Of a stretch of DNA of 55,395 bases, positions 25,733 through 34,698 are shown piece by piece. Every line of letters begins with the position of its first letter. Position 1 is the first letter of the stretch. The position numbers and the translations under genes were made by a program. The DNA comes from Candidatus Anaerotignum merdipullorum (GTDB lineage: Bacteria; Bacillota; Clostridia; Lachnospirales; Anaerotignaceae), in the NCBI GenBank assembly GCA_019115165.1, contig DXEB01000071.1, positions 1-55,395 on the forward strand, in the 5' to 3' direction. Below the pieces are notes generated by a model. That model had not been told where the DNA came from. It saw nothing but the letters and a program-made list of their open reading frames with translations, and ran no database searches.

Positions 25733-28700
25733 TCAAACCTCTATTTCTTCCTGCTGCTGAGTAAAGTCCACAGAAATCAGCTTGGAAACTCCTTTTTCCT
25801 GCATTGTTACCCCATACATGACATCCGCATACTCCATTGTACCTTTCCGATGCGTAATCACAATAAACTGGGTTTCTTTAGAAAATCGCGTTAAATATTG
25901 CGCATACCTTCTGACATTGGCATCATCCAACGCCGCTTCAATCTCATCCAGAATACAGAAGGGCGATGGCTTCATTTTCAAGATAGAAAATAAGATAGCA
26001 ATGGCTGTTAATGCTCGTTCCCCACCAGATAATAATTGCATATTTTGTAAACTTTTTCCCGGCGGCTGCGCCACAATCTCAATGGCAGACTCTAATGCAT
26101 GCGCATCATCCGCCAAACGTAGGTATGCCTTGCCACCGCCAAACATTTCCCGAAAAACCACACTGAAATTTTGAGAAATCACTGCAAACTGCTCTCGAAA
26201 CTGCTGTTCCATCCGCGCAGTCAATTCTGCAATCATCACTTTAAGTTTCTCTTCCGCTTCCAAAATATCCGTTCTTTGACCGGTCAAAAACAAATACCGT
26301 TCCTTTACTTCTCGATATTGGTCAATCGCACCAACATTCACATCACCCAATGCTCGAATAGCCGCTTTCCATTCTTTTGCCAAACGGTTCCATTCCGCAT
26401 ATGTACGTTTTTCTCCTGCTGCCGCCTCTTTTGCAGCGGAAAACGTCATTTCGTATTCTTCCCACATCCGGTCAAAAATCCGTTGGCGTTCTTCCTGTAT
26501 TTTCTCCTGCTTGGTTTCCATCCGGAACAACTCATTTTCCAATTTCGCTGCTGTTTCCGCTGCGGTTTGCGCCTGCTCTTCCAACTGCCCTAACACACGG
26601 CGCAATGCTTCCAGTTCCTCCGCCGTCGACATCAAGGTCTGCTCCAGTACGTTCTGCTTTTGCCGCAATTGTTCTGCTTGTTGTCGCAGTTCTTCTTGTG
26701 TTTCGCTATGATGCCCATCATTTTGACGCAAAGCCTCCCACTGCTCCTGTCGCCCAGCAATTTCTGCTGCAATCGCTGACAACTCTCGCTGCAAACGGGC
26801 GACCGTCTCTTCTACTGCGGCAGCGCCCTGTTCTTGCTGCGATAATGTGATTTTTACCTGCGTCATTTCTTCCATCAGCGCATCTCTTTTTTCTTTTTCC
26901 TCTGCCAAGTTGTCTTGAAATGCAGTTAACGCCTTATTTGCCTGTGTCATCGCAGATTCTGCCTGTGTCAGTTTTTCTTTGCTCTGCGCAATGTCCGCTT
27001 CCGCTCGATTGACCTGCTCCTCCAGCTGTTTTTCTTCTAATTCCAACAGACGCAATTTATTCCTAGTCTCTGCAATTTCTGTTTCTGTTTTTTCCCGCTC
27101 TTGTGCTTCGCTGTTTCCCATAACGGTCAAACGTTGCAGCTCCAATTTCTTCTCCATATTCTGTTCCGCGATTTCCTGTAAATCCGCTTCCGCCAGTTGC
27201 AGATCTTCTCGCAGTGTCTCCGCTTTTGCGGCAGCCTGGCGCAACGATTCTTCCAACGCATGCATTTCTCTGGCTCTGCCAAATAGATTTGCACTTTTTT
27301 TCCCTTGCGAACCACCGGTCATTGCACCGCCCGGATTCATAATATCGCCTTCCAGCGTCACCATCTTATATTGGTGTTTATACTTCTTTGCCAAGCGCAC
27401 CGCTGCATCCAAATTTTCCACAACTACAATTTTTCCAAGCAGATATAGCATGATCCCGCGATAGGTTTCTTCAAAAGAAATTAAGGTGTCTGCTCTGCCA
27501 ATCACACCTCTTTCTTCCAAAATAGCAGGTCTGCCTTCCAGCGTACGCCCCTTTACTGCTGTCAACGGCAAAAATGTCGCTCGTCCCAATCGATTTTGTT
27601 TGAGATACTGAATCGCGTCTTTGGCATCTTCCTCCGTTTTTGTCACCACATATTGCATTGCGCCACCCAACGCCGCTTCTATTGCCATTTCATATGCCTG
27701 CGCTACCTGCACCAATTGACCGACCGCTCCGCAAATACCTCTTTCTTCCCGATTGGACAGACTCAGCAGCTTTTTGACACTGTGATAATATCCCTCATGT
27801 TCTCGTTCCAGTTCCGACAACACATGCAGTCTGGATTGCTGCTCTGAAATGCGTTTTTCTTCCAAGTTTAACTGTGTTTCTTTCTGTTCTTTGACTTTGG
27901 AAGCATGGATACGGTCCTGCTCTAACGCTTCTAATTCCTTCTCCAGATCATGCACCTGCCGTTCCAACTCTTTTGCTTTTTTCTCCAATACCTGCTGATG
28001 TACTTCCTGCTGTTCCAAACGACTCTGGGTATGAGCAATTTCCAATGCCAACTGGTCTTTTCTTCCGCAAAACTGATCCATCATTGCTTCCCGTTTTGCA
28101 ATCTCGCCTTTCGCCTCTGTTTCAATCCGGATCTGTTCAAAAATTTCATCCTGAAACGATTCTGCACGACTCTCATCCTGTTGCAAAGCTGTATTTAACG
28201 CCTGATACGCACGTTCCAACTCCTCCAACCTCTGACGTTCCTGCGCCATTGTGATTTGAAAAGCAGCCATTCGATTTCGGCACGTTTCTTGTTCTCGCTG
28301 TTTTTCTGTTTTTTGTTTTTCCTTTTCTTCCATTTCCGCAGTTAAACGAGCTTGATTTGCAGCATCATTCCGCATTTGCTCCTCAGTCAAGCGAATCTGA
28401 CCTTCCGTTTTTTCAATATCCGCTTTTACTTGTGCCATTTCACCATGCAGCGCTTCAATGTTGTTATTTTTTTCCTCTTGCCGCTGCTTTTGTATGGAAA
28501 TTCCCCTGCGTGCCTGCTCCGCTTCTTGCTTGGCTTCTTCCTGCTGTGCCGCTGCATCCGCTGTCTGTAATGTCAAACGATCTCCTTCCGCTTCCAAGCG
28601 TTGTACGTCTGCACAAAAGATAGAAAGTTCCGCCTGCTTTAATTGTTCTCGCAGAGATAAAAACGTTTTTGCTGTTTCACTCTGCGCCTCTAGCGGCGCC

Positions 28701-29305
28701 ATCTGCCCTTCCAATTCCGCAATGATATCTTCTGCCCGCAGCAAATTCTGCTGTTCTTTTTCCAGCTTGCTCACTGCTTCTGCTTTTCTGGCTTTATATT
28801 TGACAATCCCTGTCGCTTCTTCAAATATCCTACGCCGTTCCTCTCCTTTGGCATTCAGAATTTCATCAATGCGTCCTTGCCCAATGATAGAATAGCCTTC
28901 TCTGCCAACACCAGTATCCATGAATAATTCTTGTATGTCTTTCAGACGGCAAGCAGCACCATTGATACGGTATTCGCTCTCACCGGATCGAAACACACGC
29001 CGTGTCACCTGCACCTCTGTAAATGCAACCGGCATTCTGGCATCCTGATTATCAATGAGAATAGACACCTCGGCAAATCCCTGCGGTTTCCTTGTTTCCG
29101 TTCCAGCGAAAATCACATCTTCCATTTTGTCTCCCCGCAGGCTTTTCACGCGTTGTTCTCCCAATACCCAACGAACTGCATCGGAAACGTTGCTTTTTCC
29201 ACTGCCATTCGGACCAACAACCGCCGTAATCCCTGGATTAAATTCTAGTTTCACTTTATCTGGAAAGGACTTAAATCCCTGTAAATCCAATCGTTTCAAA
29301 TACAT
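25733..29305 (-). CDS. smc: Chromosome segregation ATPase SMC
   Basis: 1190 residues, full length. The head motif GPNGSGKSNVSDAVRWVLGE (Walker A) is near residue 32. Two long coiled coils flank a hinge at about 520-660 (RLGRATFLPL, AIEAALGGAMQYVV). The C-terminal head carries LLSGGERALTAIAILFSI and CILDEIEAALDDANV (signature and Walker B). It organises the chromosome together with ScpAB. The start at 29305 (MYLKRLDLQGFKSFPDKVKL) follows GAGGTG; upstream in-frame codons are not conserved. The usual neighbour rnc is absent, and the pyrC-like gene lies 40 bases upstream instead. Confidence 0.97.
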   Translation of the reverse strand: MYLKRLDLQGFKSFPDKVKLEFNPGITAVVGPNGSGKSNVSDAVRWVLGEQRVKSLRGDKMEDVIFAGTETRKPQGFAEVSILIDNQDARMPVAFTEVQVTRRVFRSGESEYRINGAACRLKDIQELFMDTGVGREGYSIIGQGRIDEILNAKGEERRRIFEEATGIVKYKARKAEAVSKLEKEQQNLLRAEDIIAELEGQMAPLEAQSETAKTFLSLREQLKQAELSIFCADVQRLEAEGDRLTLQTADAAAQQEEAKQEAEQARRGISIQKQRQEEKNNNIEALHGEMAQVKADIEKTEGQIRLTEEQMRNDAANQARLTAEMEEKEKQKTEKQREQETCRNRMAAFQITMAQERQRLEELERAYQALNTALQQDESRAESFQDEIFEQIRIETEAKGEIAKREAMMDQFCGRKDQLALEIAHTQSRLEQQEVHQQVLEKKAKELERQVHDLEKELEALEQDRIHASKVKEQKETQLNLEEKRISEQQSRLHVLSELEREHEGYYHSVKKLLSLSNREERGICGAVGQLVQVAQAYEMAIEAALGGAMQYVVTKTEEDAKDAIQYLKQNRLGRATFLPLTAVKGRTLEGRPAILEERGVIGRADTLISFEETYRGIMLYLLGKIVVVENLDAAVRLAKKYKHQYKMVTLEGDIMNPGGAMTGGSQGKKSANLFGRAREMHALEESLRQAAAKAETLREDLQLAEADLQEIAEQNMEKKLELQRLTVMGNSEAQEREKTETEIAETRNKLRLLELEEKQLEEQVNRAEADIAQSKEKLTQAESAMTQANKALTAFQDNLAEEKEKRDALMEEMTQVKITLSQQEQGAAAVEETVARLQRELSAIAAEIAGRQEQWEALRQNDGHHSETQEELRQQAEQLRQKQNVLEQTLMSTAEELEALRRVLGQLEEQAQTAAETAAKLENELFRMETKQEKIQEERQRIFDRMWEEYEMTFSAAKEAAAGEKRTYAEWNRLAKEWKAAIRALGDVNVGAIDQYREVKERYLFLTGQRTDILEAEEKLKVMIAELTARMEQQFREQFAVISQNFSVVFREMFGGGKAYLRLADDAHALESAIEIVAQPPGKSLQNMQLLSGGERALTAIAILFSILKMKPSPFCILDEIEAALDDANVRRYAQYLTRFSKETQFIVITHRKGTMEYADVMYGVTMQEKGVSKLISVDFTQQQEEIEV

Positions 29306-29345
29306 TCCTGCACCTCGTTTTACACTTGCCATCATCGTGTGCGGT

Positions 29346-30614
29346 TCACACAATCTTTCCTTTCACAATGGTACAAACCACGCGCCCTCTCACTTCTTGT
29401 CCGGCAAATGGAGAAAACTTCGCTTTGGAAGCAAATAATTGCGGTTCAATCAAATAGGATTCTTTGGTATCAATCACAATCAAATCTGCATCTTTTCCAA
29501 CGGCAATTTCACCTTTTTGTGTCAAATTCAAAATTTCAGCAGGTTTTTTCGACATCAACTCTGCCAACCGTTTCAGTGTGATCTTCCCATTCTGCACCAA
29601 ATAGGTATAACTAATCGAAAATGCCGTTTCCAATGCAGAAATTCCATATGCCGCCTGATCGAATTCCTTCTTTTTCTCCGTCAGGCTAACCGGACTATGC
29701 CCGGATGCAATGGCATCAATAGTTCCATCTACAATTCCTTCTACCACTGCCGTCACATCTTTTGTCGTTCGAAGCGGCGGATTAACTTTTGCAAGCGTAT
29801 TATAATTTTCTACCGCAGATTCCGTCAATGCAAAATAATGTGGACACGTTTCGCAAGTCAAGCGAATCCCGCGTTCTTTGGCATCCCGAATCATAGATAC
29901 AGAACCCGCCGTACTGATATGGGCAATATGCAGCTTCGCACCCGTAATTTCTGCCAAAAGAATATTTCTTGCAACCTGCACTTCCTCTGCTTCTCTGGGC
30001 ATTCCAGATAATCCCAGACAGGCAGCCGTATATCCTTCGTTCATGACCCCTTTGCCGGATAAAGAACGATCCTCACAATGGGTAATAATGGGCAAATCAA
30101 ACATTTTGCTGTATCGCATTACATTACGTAGCAAAGCCGCGCTGTCTACAAATTCATCCCCATCTGATATCGCCACTACACCTGCATCATACATCTCGCC
30201 AATCTCCGCAATCGCTTTGCCTTCGCACCCCATAGACATGCTGCCATACGGATAAATATTCACAACAGACTGTGCTTTGGATTTGGAAACGATGTATTCC
30301 ACGACCGTTTTGTTGTCAATCACCGGCTTTGTATTTGGCTCACAGGTAATAGATGTAAATCCCCCTCTTGCCGCACTGCGGGACACAGTAATAATATCCT
30401 CCACATTTTCATATCCTGGTTCACAGATGTTGCAATGCATGTCAATGAATCCCGGCAGCACAATATTGCCTTCTAAGTCCAAAACCTTTGCATCTTCGGT
30501 TTCTAACTGTGCTCCAATCTGTTCAATGATCCCATTGTGCATACAAATATCATACCGTTGTTGCACATCAAATCCATCCGTAATCAAAGTACAGTTTCTC
30601 AATATGGTTTTCAT
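29346..30614 (-). CDS. Dihydroorotase-family protein lacking catalytic residues
   Basis: 422 residues, the full length of a type I dihydroorotase (PyrC), with well preserved framework strings: NIVLPGFIDMH, AARGGFTSITCEPNTKPV, THCEDRSL, LHIAHISTAGSV, CPHYFALTE, KVNPPLRTTKD and YGISALETAF. Key residues have changed. The metal-binding HxH plus substrate Arg (HVHLREPG) reads H60-C-N62-I-C64-EPG. The catalytic Asp-His motif (ATDHAPH) reads A-S-G305-H-S-P-V309. Loss of the second metal His, the substrate Arg and the catalytic Asp predicts no normal dihydroorotase activity. The reading frame is uninterrupted and coupled by ATGA overlap to the pyrB-like gene. It is therefore best described as a PyrC-like pseudoenzyme or a hydrolase with another role. 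Confidence 0.85.
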   Translation of the reverse strand: MKTILRNCTLITDGFDVQQRYDICMHNGIIEQIGAQLETEDAKVLDLEGNIVLPGFIDMHCNICEPGYENVEDIITVSRSAARGGFTSITCEPNTKPVIDNKTVVEYIVSKSKAQSVVNIYPYGSMSMGCEGKAIAEIGEMYDAGVVAISDGDEFVDSAALLRNVMRYSKMFDLPIITHCEDRSLSGKGVMNEGYTAACLGLSGMPREAEEVQVARNILLAEITGAKLHIAHISTAGSVSMIRDAKERGIRLTCETCPHYFALTESAVENYNTLAKVNPPLRTTKDVTAVVEGIVDGTIDAIASGHSPVSLTEKKKEFDQAAYGISALETAFSISYTYLVQNGKITLKRLAELMSKKPAEILNLTQKGEIAVGKDADLIVIDTKESYLIEPQLFASKAKFSPFAGQEVRGRVVCTIVKGKIV

Positions 30615-31540
30615 GCAAAATTTCCTCCCATCTGAGACAAAATATAAAACATCGCCATACGCACAGCCACACTGTTGGCGATCTGGTCATTGATAATGCA
30701 TTGCGGACTGTCGATAACCCCGTCCGAAATTTCAATTCCTCTTTGGATCGGACCTGGATGCATAACAATGGCATCTTTTTTGGCATATTTCAAAAGATGA
30801 TGATCGATACGGAAAAATCGCTTATATTCATCTAAGGATGGAAGGAATGTCTTATCCTGTGTTTCCAAACGCATTCGGGTTGTCAAAATAACATCTGCCC
30901 CATTAACCGCCTCTCGCGCATCATAATGCACCTGAACGCCAAATTTTTCAATATCTGGCAGCAGCAGCGTTGGCGGTCCGGAAACACAAACCTCCGCTCC
31001 CAGTTTCGTCAATCCCCAAATATTGCTTTTGGAAACGCGGCTATGCACCAAATCACCGACAATCGCAACTTTTAATCCTTCAAAGCCGCCTTTTTGTTCC
31101 TTAATGGTCAACAAATCCAGCAACGACTGTCCGGGATTTTCGTTATATCCGTCTCCTGCATTGATAACTGAAGCTTCTACACAGCTTGCCAACAAACGCG
31201 CCGCTCCCGCCATCGGATGCCGCAGTATGATAAAGTCTGCACCCATCTGATCAATCAACTGTCCCATATCCTGCAAACTTTCTCGTTCCATCGAATGGGC
31301 AGAATGCGTCATATCCACTACGTTTGCACTCATATGCTGTGCAGCCAATTCATAAGAGAGCTTTGCTCTTGCGCTTTGTTCATAGAACAGAATAATCACC
31401 GATTTTCCCTGTAAATACGGAGATTTTTTATTTTTTTGATTTAAAATATATTTCATTGTTTCTGCAGTACTGAGGATATAACGGATATCATCCGCCGACA
31501 AGTCCCGCAGTCCGAAAAAATCCTTTTGATGCATCGGCAT
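30611..31540 (-). CDS. Aspartate carbamoyltransferase-family protein with altered active site
   Basis: 309 residues, normal length for a PyrB catalytic chain. The fold-level motifs are kept: FGLRDLSADDIRYIL at the N-terminus, ADFIILRHPMAG, VAIVGDLVHSRVSKSNIWGL, LTTRMRLETQ and IVMHPGPIQRGIEI. The carbamoyl-phosphate site is not. The P-loop STRTR is S56-A-R-A-K60, the KGES loop Lys is replaced by Glu85 (SMERESL), and the HPTQ motif is N135-P-G-Q138. In E. coli numbering these are Thr53, Thr55, Lys84 and His134, all central to catalysis. A working aspartate carbamoyltransferase is unlikely. It sits 15 bases after rluD and overlaps the pyrC-like gene, where Bacillus has pyrB-pyrC. Confidence 0.85.
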   Translation of the reverse strand: MPMHQKDFFGLRDLSADDIRYILSTAETMKYILNQKNKKSPYLQGKSVIILFYEQSARAKLSYELAAQHMSANVVDMTHSAHSMERESLQDMGQLIDQMGADFIILRHPMAGAARLLASCVEASVINAGDGYNENPGQSLLDLLTIKEQKGGFEGLKVAIVGDLVHSRVSKSNIWGLTKLGAEVCVSGPPTLLLPDIEKFGVQVHYDAREAVNGADVILTTRMRLETQDKTFLPSLDEYKRFFRIDHHLLKYAKKDAIVMHPGPIQRGIEISDGVIDSPQCIINDQIANSVAVRMAMFYILSQMGGNFA

Positions 31541-31555
31541 TGCCTTCGCCTCCTG

Positions 31556-32470
31556 TTATTTCTGCAAACGTTCTATTAACTGTTGGAAATATGGCGGTAG
31601 CGGCGCCTCAAATTCCATATATGCGCCTGTTGTTGGATGTCGGAATCCCAACACTCTGGCATGTAATACCTGACCGTTGAGCGAAAACGGCTGTTTTTTG
31701 GGACCATATACCTGATCTCCTAACAAAGGATGCCCAATGTAGGTCATATGCACGCGAATTTGATGGGTACGCCCTGTTTCCAACTGCGCTTCAATCAACG
31801 TAAAATTTCCTAATCTTTGCAGCACGCGATAATGTGTCACCGCATGACGGCTGTGTTTTTGCGTTACTGCCATTTTTTTTCGATCCAATGGATTCCTGCC
31901 AATGGGCTGATCCACCGTTCCTTCCTCTTCCTGAAATCCATTGAACACAATCGCGTTATAAATTCTTGTGATACTATGTTCTGCCAGCTGTGCCGCCAAC
32001 ACCTGATGTGCCGCATTGTTTTTTGCAATCATCAACACACCAGAAGTATCTTTATCAATCCGATGCACAATGCCGGGGCGTTTTTCTCCATTGATGCCGG
32101 ATAATTCTTCTCCGCAATGGTATAAAAGCCCATTGACCAGTGTCCCGGAATCATGTCCCGGCGCTGGATGCACCACCATTCCCTGCGGTTTGTTCACCAC
32201 AATGACATCTTTATCTTCATATAAAATATCCAGCGGTATCGGTTCGGGCAAAAGCTCCGCCTCTTTCGCTTCCGGTATTTCCACATCAATCATATCTGTT
32301 TCTCTCAGTTTATAATTGGGTTTTACAATACCGCCGTTGACATGAATATGTCCGCTTTCCATCAGTTTCTGCACGCCACTTCTGGATAGATTTTCCATAT
32401 TTTCTGCCAAAAACACATCGATTCTTGTGCCTGCTTCTTCCCTTTCTGCCACAAATGTCATGTATTCCAT
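31556..32470 (-). CDS. rluD: 23S rRNA pseudouridine synthase, RluD family
   Basis: 304 residues. An S4 RNA-binding domain occupies the first 70 residues (RIDVFLAENMENLSRSGVQKL). The RluA/RluD catalytic domain has GIVHRIDKDTSGVLMIAKN with the catalytic Asp, LETGRTHQIRVHMTYIGHPLLGD and HARVLGFRHP. It converts uridines of large-subunit rRNA to pseudouridine. Corresponds to Bacillus YlyB. It follows lspA by one base, as in many Firmicutes. Confidence 0.94.
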   Translation of the reverse strand: MEYMTFVAEREEAGTRIDVFLAENMENLSRSGVQKLMESGHIHVNGGIVKPNYKLRETDMIDVEIPEAKEAELLPEPIPLDILYEDKDVIVVNKPQGMVVHPAPGHDSGTLVNGLLYHCGEELSGINGEKRPGIVHRIDKDTSGVLMIAKNNAAHQVLAAQLAEHSITRIYNAIVFNGFQEEEGTVDQPIGRNPLDRKKMAVTQKHSRHAVTHYRVLQRLGNFTLIEAQLETGRTHQIRVHMTYIGHPLLGDQVYGPKKQPFSLNGQVLHARVLGFRHPTTGAYMEFEAPLPPYFQQLIERLQK

Positions 32471-32471
32471 C

Positions 32472-32966
32472 TTAATCGTCCTTTTTTCTCTCTATCTTCG
32501 GTTCCTCTTTGATAACAAACAAAATCAGAATCGCCAAAGCAATGACACCGGTTACGACGAAAATATCCGCCATATTAAATACCGGCCATGAAATAAACGT
32601 AATCTCAAAAAAGTCAACCACATATCCGCGAAATAACCGATCCAGCAAATTCCCCACTGCTCCTGCCAGCACCGGTACCATTGCTGCCCGCACCAACTGA
32701 TATTCTCTGGTACGCGGCATTTTGACAAAAAAATAAAGCAAAAACACAATAATCGCGGCAGTCAGCACCAAAATCAACCACTTCTGCCCAGAAAAGACTC
32801 CAAATGCCACTCCACGATTTTCAACAAACGTGAGATCCAAAAAACCTTCTACCACTGTGATATTTCCAACGGGTTTTAATTGCGTTACCGCCCAATATTT
32901 TGTCCATTGATCTACACCTACCAGCACCGCAACTATCAGCACAGGCACGATCCACATATGCATCAT
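32472..32966 (-). CDS. lspA: Lipoprotein signal peptidase (signal peptidase II)
   Basis: 164 residues with four transmembrane helices. The catalytic Asp residues lie in GNLLDRLFRGYVVDFFEI and FNMADIFVVTGVIAL; the N-terminal DQWTKYWAV and ENRGVAFGVFSG motifs are also present. It cleaves prolipoprotein signal peptides in the membrane. Several close ATG codons make the exact start uncertain by up to three codons. It heads the lspA-rluD-pyrB-pyrC-smc-ftsY run. Confidence 0.95.
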   Translation of the reverse strand: MMHMWIVPVLIVAVLVGVDQWTKYWAVTQLKPVGNITVVEGFLDLTFVENRGVAFGVFSGQKWLILVLTAAIIVFLLYFFVKMPRTREYQLVRAAMVPVLAGAVGNLLDRLFRGYVVDFFEITFISWPVFNMADIFVVTGVIALAILILFVIKEEPKIERKKDD

Positions 32967-33037
32967 CCTAACTTTTCCTTATTTCTTTCAACCGACCGGT
33001 TTTATCTATGCTCTGTATAACAAAAGCAGCCGCAGCA

Positions 33038-33068
33038 AAACACCTCTTTCTCTGTGCAAGAGGTGTTT
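33038..33068 (-). terminator. Terminator between divIVA and lspA
   Basis: An 11-bp perfect stem AAACACCTCTT/AAGAGGTGTTT, with TTTTG on the minus side. It separates the division cluster from the lspA operon. Confidence 0.7.
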
Positions 33069-33090
33069 CGTCACAGCCGTATGTTTTGTA

Positions 33091-33570
33091 TTATTTGGTT
33101 TCTTTTTCTGCCGTTTCTTTTTCTGACAAAATTTCATTTTTATCCAGCAACTCAATTTCTGCGTACAACAGCAGTTTCACCCGCGCTCGCATCAATTCAT
33201 AGCGATTTTGCAACGCCGCAATTTCCTGCTCCATTTCATATACTTTCGTACGTGCTGCAGAAAGAATTTCATCCCGTTCCAATTTCGCCTTTTCGATGAT
33301 CTGTGCCGCTTCCGCTTTTGCTGCTTCTTTGGTTTCTTCTGCCGCAGCTTCTGCCAGCGTTAGCGTGCGCTCCAGCGTCTTTTCCAGGTTTCTCAGACGA
33401 TCCGTATCTTCTGTTGTCTGCTCCGTCTTTGCCTTTGCATTCTGACTTTCTCGATACAGCTTTTCATAGTCTTCATAAATATCGTCCAAAAAGGTATCCA
33501 CTTCCTCCGGCGAATAACCCACAGCCACTTTTTTGAAATCCTTTGTCGCAATGTCGTTGGGTGTAACCAC
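33091..33570 (-). CDS. divIVA: DivIVA-family cell-pole/septum protein
   Basis: 159 residues. The N-terminal membrane-binding lipid-interaction domain reads TPNDIATKDFKKVAVGYSPE followed by VDTFLDDIYEDYEKLYRE; the rest is a long coiled coil. It marks negatively curved membrane at division sites and recruits partners. Shorter than many DivIVA proteins but within range. It lies 12 bases after ylmH, in the usual ylm order. Confidence 0.93.
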   Translation of the reverse strand: MVTPNDIATKDFKKVAVGYSPEEVDTFLDDIYEDYEKLYRESQNAKAKTEQTTEDTDRLRNLEKTLERTLTLAEAAAEETKEAAKAEAAQIIEKAKLERDEILSAARTKVYEMEQEIAALQNRYELMRARVKLLLYAEIELLDKNEILSEKETAEKETK

Positions 33571-33582
33571 AAAAAAACCTCC

Positions 33583-34371
33583 TTATCTGTATACGCTTAC
33601 TTCCAAACTGATCCTGTCCTTTTTGTTTCTCTCCCCAATGGAACATAGGCGAAATCGCCCAAATCCACGAACAGAAACCATATCCCCTTCCTTAAGCAAA
33701 CAAGCCGGGTTCGTCACTACATTCCAGTTCACATTCGCCTTTTCTGCCGCAATGAGTGCCTGTATTTTTCCACGTGACATATGCAGTACCCCGCCTGCAA
33801 CCGCGTCCAATCGCAAAGATGCCGCTGTCAGCCGTCGGATTTCCACTTCTTTTTTAATTGTAATCTCCGACAACTCCGTTTGCTCCACATGCACCGGTGT
33901 TCGTGATACTTTGGTCAGCTGCGCAGAAATATATCCGGCAATTTCTTCTGCTACAAAACAGATGGTCTCCGTTTCTGAAACCAAAATATCTCCTATCTTA
34001 CCACGGTCAATACCCAAACCTAAGATCGAACCAAGGTAATCTCGATGACTCAAATCTGTCTGCCCAAACTTCGGATGTTTGGTGATACGCAGTGCACAAA
34101 TGGGAAAATTCTGCTGAGAAAATGTCAAATACTCCGGCGCAAATCCCAGCATCCTGCGTTCACACTCCATGGTTCCGCCATATGCTATCACCTGTAAATC
34201 CGGTAAATGCTGCAGCTTTTCCAAAAATTTTCCGCTTTTTGCCATATCCAGAAAATCCGTAAATGCTGGAACATGTCGTCTGTAACTGAAAGCAGCCTGA
34301 TCCAGCACTTTCGCAAACAAAAGTCTTTCCTCAGGCTGTGTCATTCCTTGTAATAATGCTTGTTTATTCAA
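33583..34371 (-). CDS. ylmH: YlmH-like S4-domain RNA-binding protein
   Basis: 262 residues. The N-terminal YlmH domain (QALLQGMTQPEERLLFAKVL, GYISAQLTKVSRTPV) is followed by a C-terminal S4 domain (LDAVAGGVLHMSRGKIQALI and VSVRGFGRFRL). YlmH binds RNA and is linked to cell division and to rescue of stalled large ribosomal subunits in Firmicutes. Its place between yggT and divIVA is the conserved one. Confidence 0.93.
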   Translation of the reverse strand: MNKQALLQGMTQPEERLLFAKVLDQAAFSYRRHVPAFTDFLDMAKSGKFLEKLQHLPDLQVIAYGGTMECERRMLGFAPEYLTFSQQNFPICALRITKHPKFGQTDLSHRDYLGSILGLGIDRGKIGDILVSETETICFVAEEIAGYISAQLTKVSRTPVHVEQTELSEITIKKEVEIRRLTAASLRLDAVAGGVLHMSRGKIQALIAAEKANVNWNVVTNPACLLKEGDMVSVRGFGRFRLCSIGERNKKDRISLEVSVYR

Positions 34372-34389
34372 TCTTTCGCACCATCCTGA

Positions 34390-34683
34390 TCAGAACAATA
34401 AAACCAAACCTGTCAATAACTGTTTGACCAGCATCATCAAAATCAGCGCAATGATGGGAGAAAAATCCAGCATCATACCGCCGCCTAACGGAGATTTATC
34501 CAGCATACTGCGGCATGGCCCTAAAATGGGTTCCGTCAAACGATAAATCAACTGTCCGATAGGATTTTGATATCCAAACATAGGAATCCACGAAAGGATA
34601 ATGCGAATAAAAATCAATAGTTCTATCAGATAGAAAAAAACATCTATTGCCCTAATCAATAATAATTGTATACTCGTCGCCAA
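34390..34683 (-). CDS. YggT-family membrane protein
   Basis: 97 residues with two hydrophobic segments and the family strings ELLIFIRIILSWIP and RLTEPILGPCRSML. YggT/YlmG proteins sit in the division cluster of most Firmicutes; the molecular role is unclear. It lies 15 bases after sepF. Confidence 0.92.
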   Translation of the reverse strand: MATSIQLLLIRAIDVFFYLIELLIFIRIILSWIPMFGYQNPIGQLIYRLTEPILGPCRSMLDKSPLGGGMMLDFSPIIALILMMLVKQLLTGLVLLF

Positions 34684-34698
34684 ATTATACTTCCTTCC

